Of a stretch of 34,463 nt of DNA, positions 34,223 through 34,463 are shown one piece after another. Position 1 is the stretch's first letter. Each line of letters starts with the position of its first letter. A program made the position numbers and the translations under genes. The stretch spans positions 1-34,463 of the forward strand of contig CALUNI010000012.1 of the NCBI GenBank assembly GCA_944321905.1. Direction: 5' to 3'. A model generated the notes under the pieces. It was given only the letters and a program-made list of their open reading frames with translations. It ran no database searches and was not told the DNA's origin. The stretch is from an uncultured Muribaculaceae bacterium (GTDB lineage Bacteria > Bacteroidota > Bacteroidia > Bacteroidales > Muribaculaceae).

Positions 34223-34319
34223 AAACAGCAACAAGAGGAGCCATCAAGCGCGTAATGGCAAAATGTGGCAGCCTGCATTTCATCGGATGTTCGATTTGGC
34301 GACCGTTACCCCGTCACAA

Positions 34320-34463
34320 TCAGCTTGAAACGATCTTCCCATCGCTTACCAAACCTTCGAGATTCTCCCCTAACTGCTTAAGTCTCTGAAGTGTCCAAAT
34401 AGAAACGCAACGTTTTTCTTTTTTCGGCGCAAGCCCTAAACTATGAAAAACACTGCGGGGGCC
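34320..34463 (-). CDS. Possible C-terminal end of a gene cut by the window edge
   Basis: A minus-strand frame is open from the window edge to a TGA at 34320-34322, giving 47 residues. It is basic in the first half (APKKEKRC) and forms a plausible helix later (TLQRLKQLGENLEGLVSDGK). I recognise no family. Short open frames occur by chance, so this is only a candidate. The plus-strand frames over the same bases look less protein-like. Bases 34223-34319 show nothing I can name. Confidence 0.22.
   Translation of the reverse strand, partial: GPRSVFHSLGLAPKKEKRCVSIWTLQRLKQLGENLEGLVSDGKIVSS

Noticed and set aside
1..34463. CRISPR arrays, tRNA or rRNA genes and insertion sequences
   Set aside because: No regularly spaced repeats, cloverleaf, rRNA segments or transposase motifs were seen by eye. 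A computational scan would be needed to exclude degenerate copies.

Overview
The window looks like chromosomal DNA from a Bacteroidales bacterium, possibly a Muribaculaceae-like gut or oral lineage. The order call is well supported. Four intergenic regions carry the Bacteroidetes promoter pattern TTTG-N19-TAnnTTTG, starts mostly lack Shine-Dalgarno sequences, and the gene content is typical (DUF4494, DUF5106, a type IX secretion C-terminal domain, a murT/murK/murQ-type cluster). The family call is only a guess. I see no CRISPR array, tRNA, rRNA or intact insertion sequence. Almost all of the sequence is ordinary core genome; only the last ~900 bases look decayed or accessory.

Layout. (1) 1-1607: 3' part of rpsA with its terminator. 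(2) 12140-1843, minus strand: a tight run of seven genes, Fur-family regulator, purA, DUF1015, a type IX-sorted surface protein, a lytic transglycosylase, uvrA and a PIF1-like helicase with TPRs. It starts from a clear promoter overlapped by a perfect palindrome. (3) 12298-16185, plus strand: lepA, a 53-residue small protein with its own terminator, and the bifunctional NAD(P)HX repair gene nnrD/nnrE. (4) 16657-16197, minus: ruvX with an almost leaderless promoter. (5) 18423-16689, minus: an MFS transporter with a strong terminator. (6) 27623-18568, minus: a long co-directional run, DUF5106 thioredoxin-like lipid- or periplasm-associated protein, DoxX protein, mnmA, DUF151 nuclease-like protein, nucleoside permease, rsmE, kdsA, TPR protein, an unlisted 42-residue membrane protein, DUF4494 and the YggS-type PLP protein. 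(7) 33586-27759, minus: a four-gene unit with one promoter and one terminator. (8) 33604-34463: a HAD phosphatase remnant without its nucleophile motif, then the possible end of another gene cut by the window edge.

The most interesting unit is region 7. It encodes a D-lactate-dehydrogenase-like FAD/Fe-S oxidoreductase, a DUF5009 membrane protein like the MurNAc transporter MurT of Tannerella forsythia, a BadF-type sugar kinase like MurK, and the MurNAc-6-phosphate etherase MurQ. MurQ releases D-lactate, so the first gene could oxidise the by-product of the last. The unit would then take up MurNAc, phosphorylate it, cleave it to GlcNAc-6-phosphate and D-lactate, and pass lactate electrons to respiration. 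This is an inference from gene content and order. Smaller leads are the Fur-gene palindrome, two very small proteins, the ruvX promoter and the broken HAD gene.
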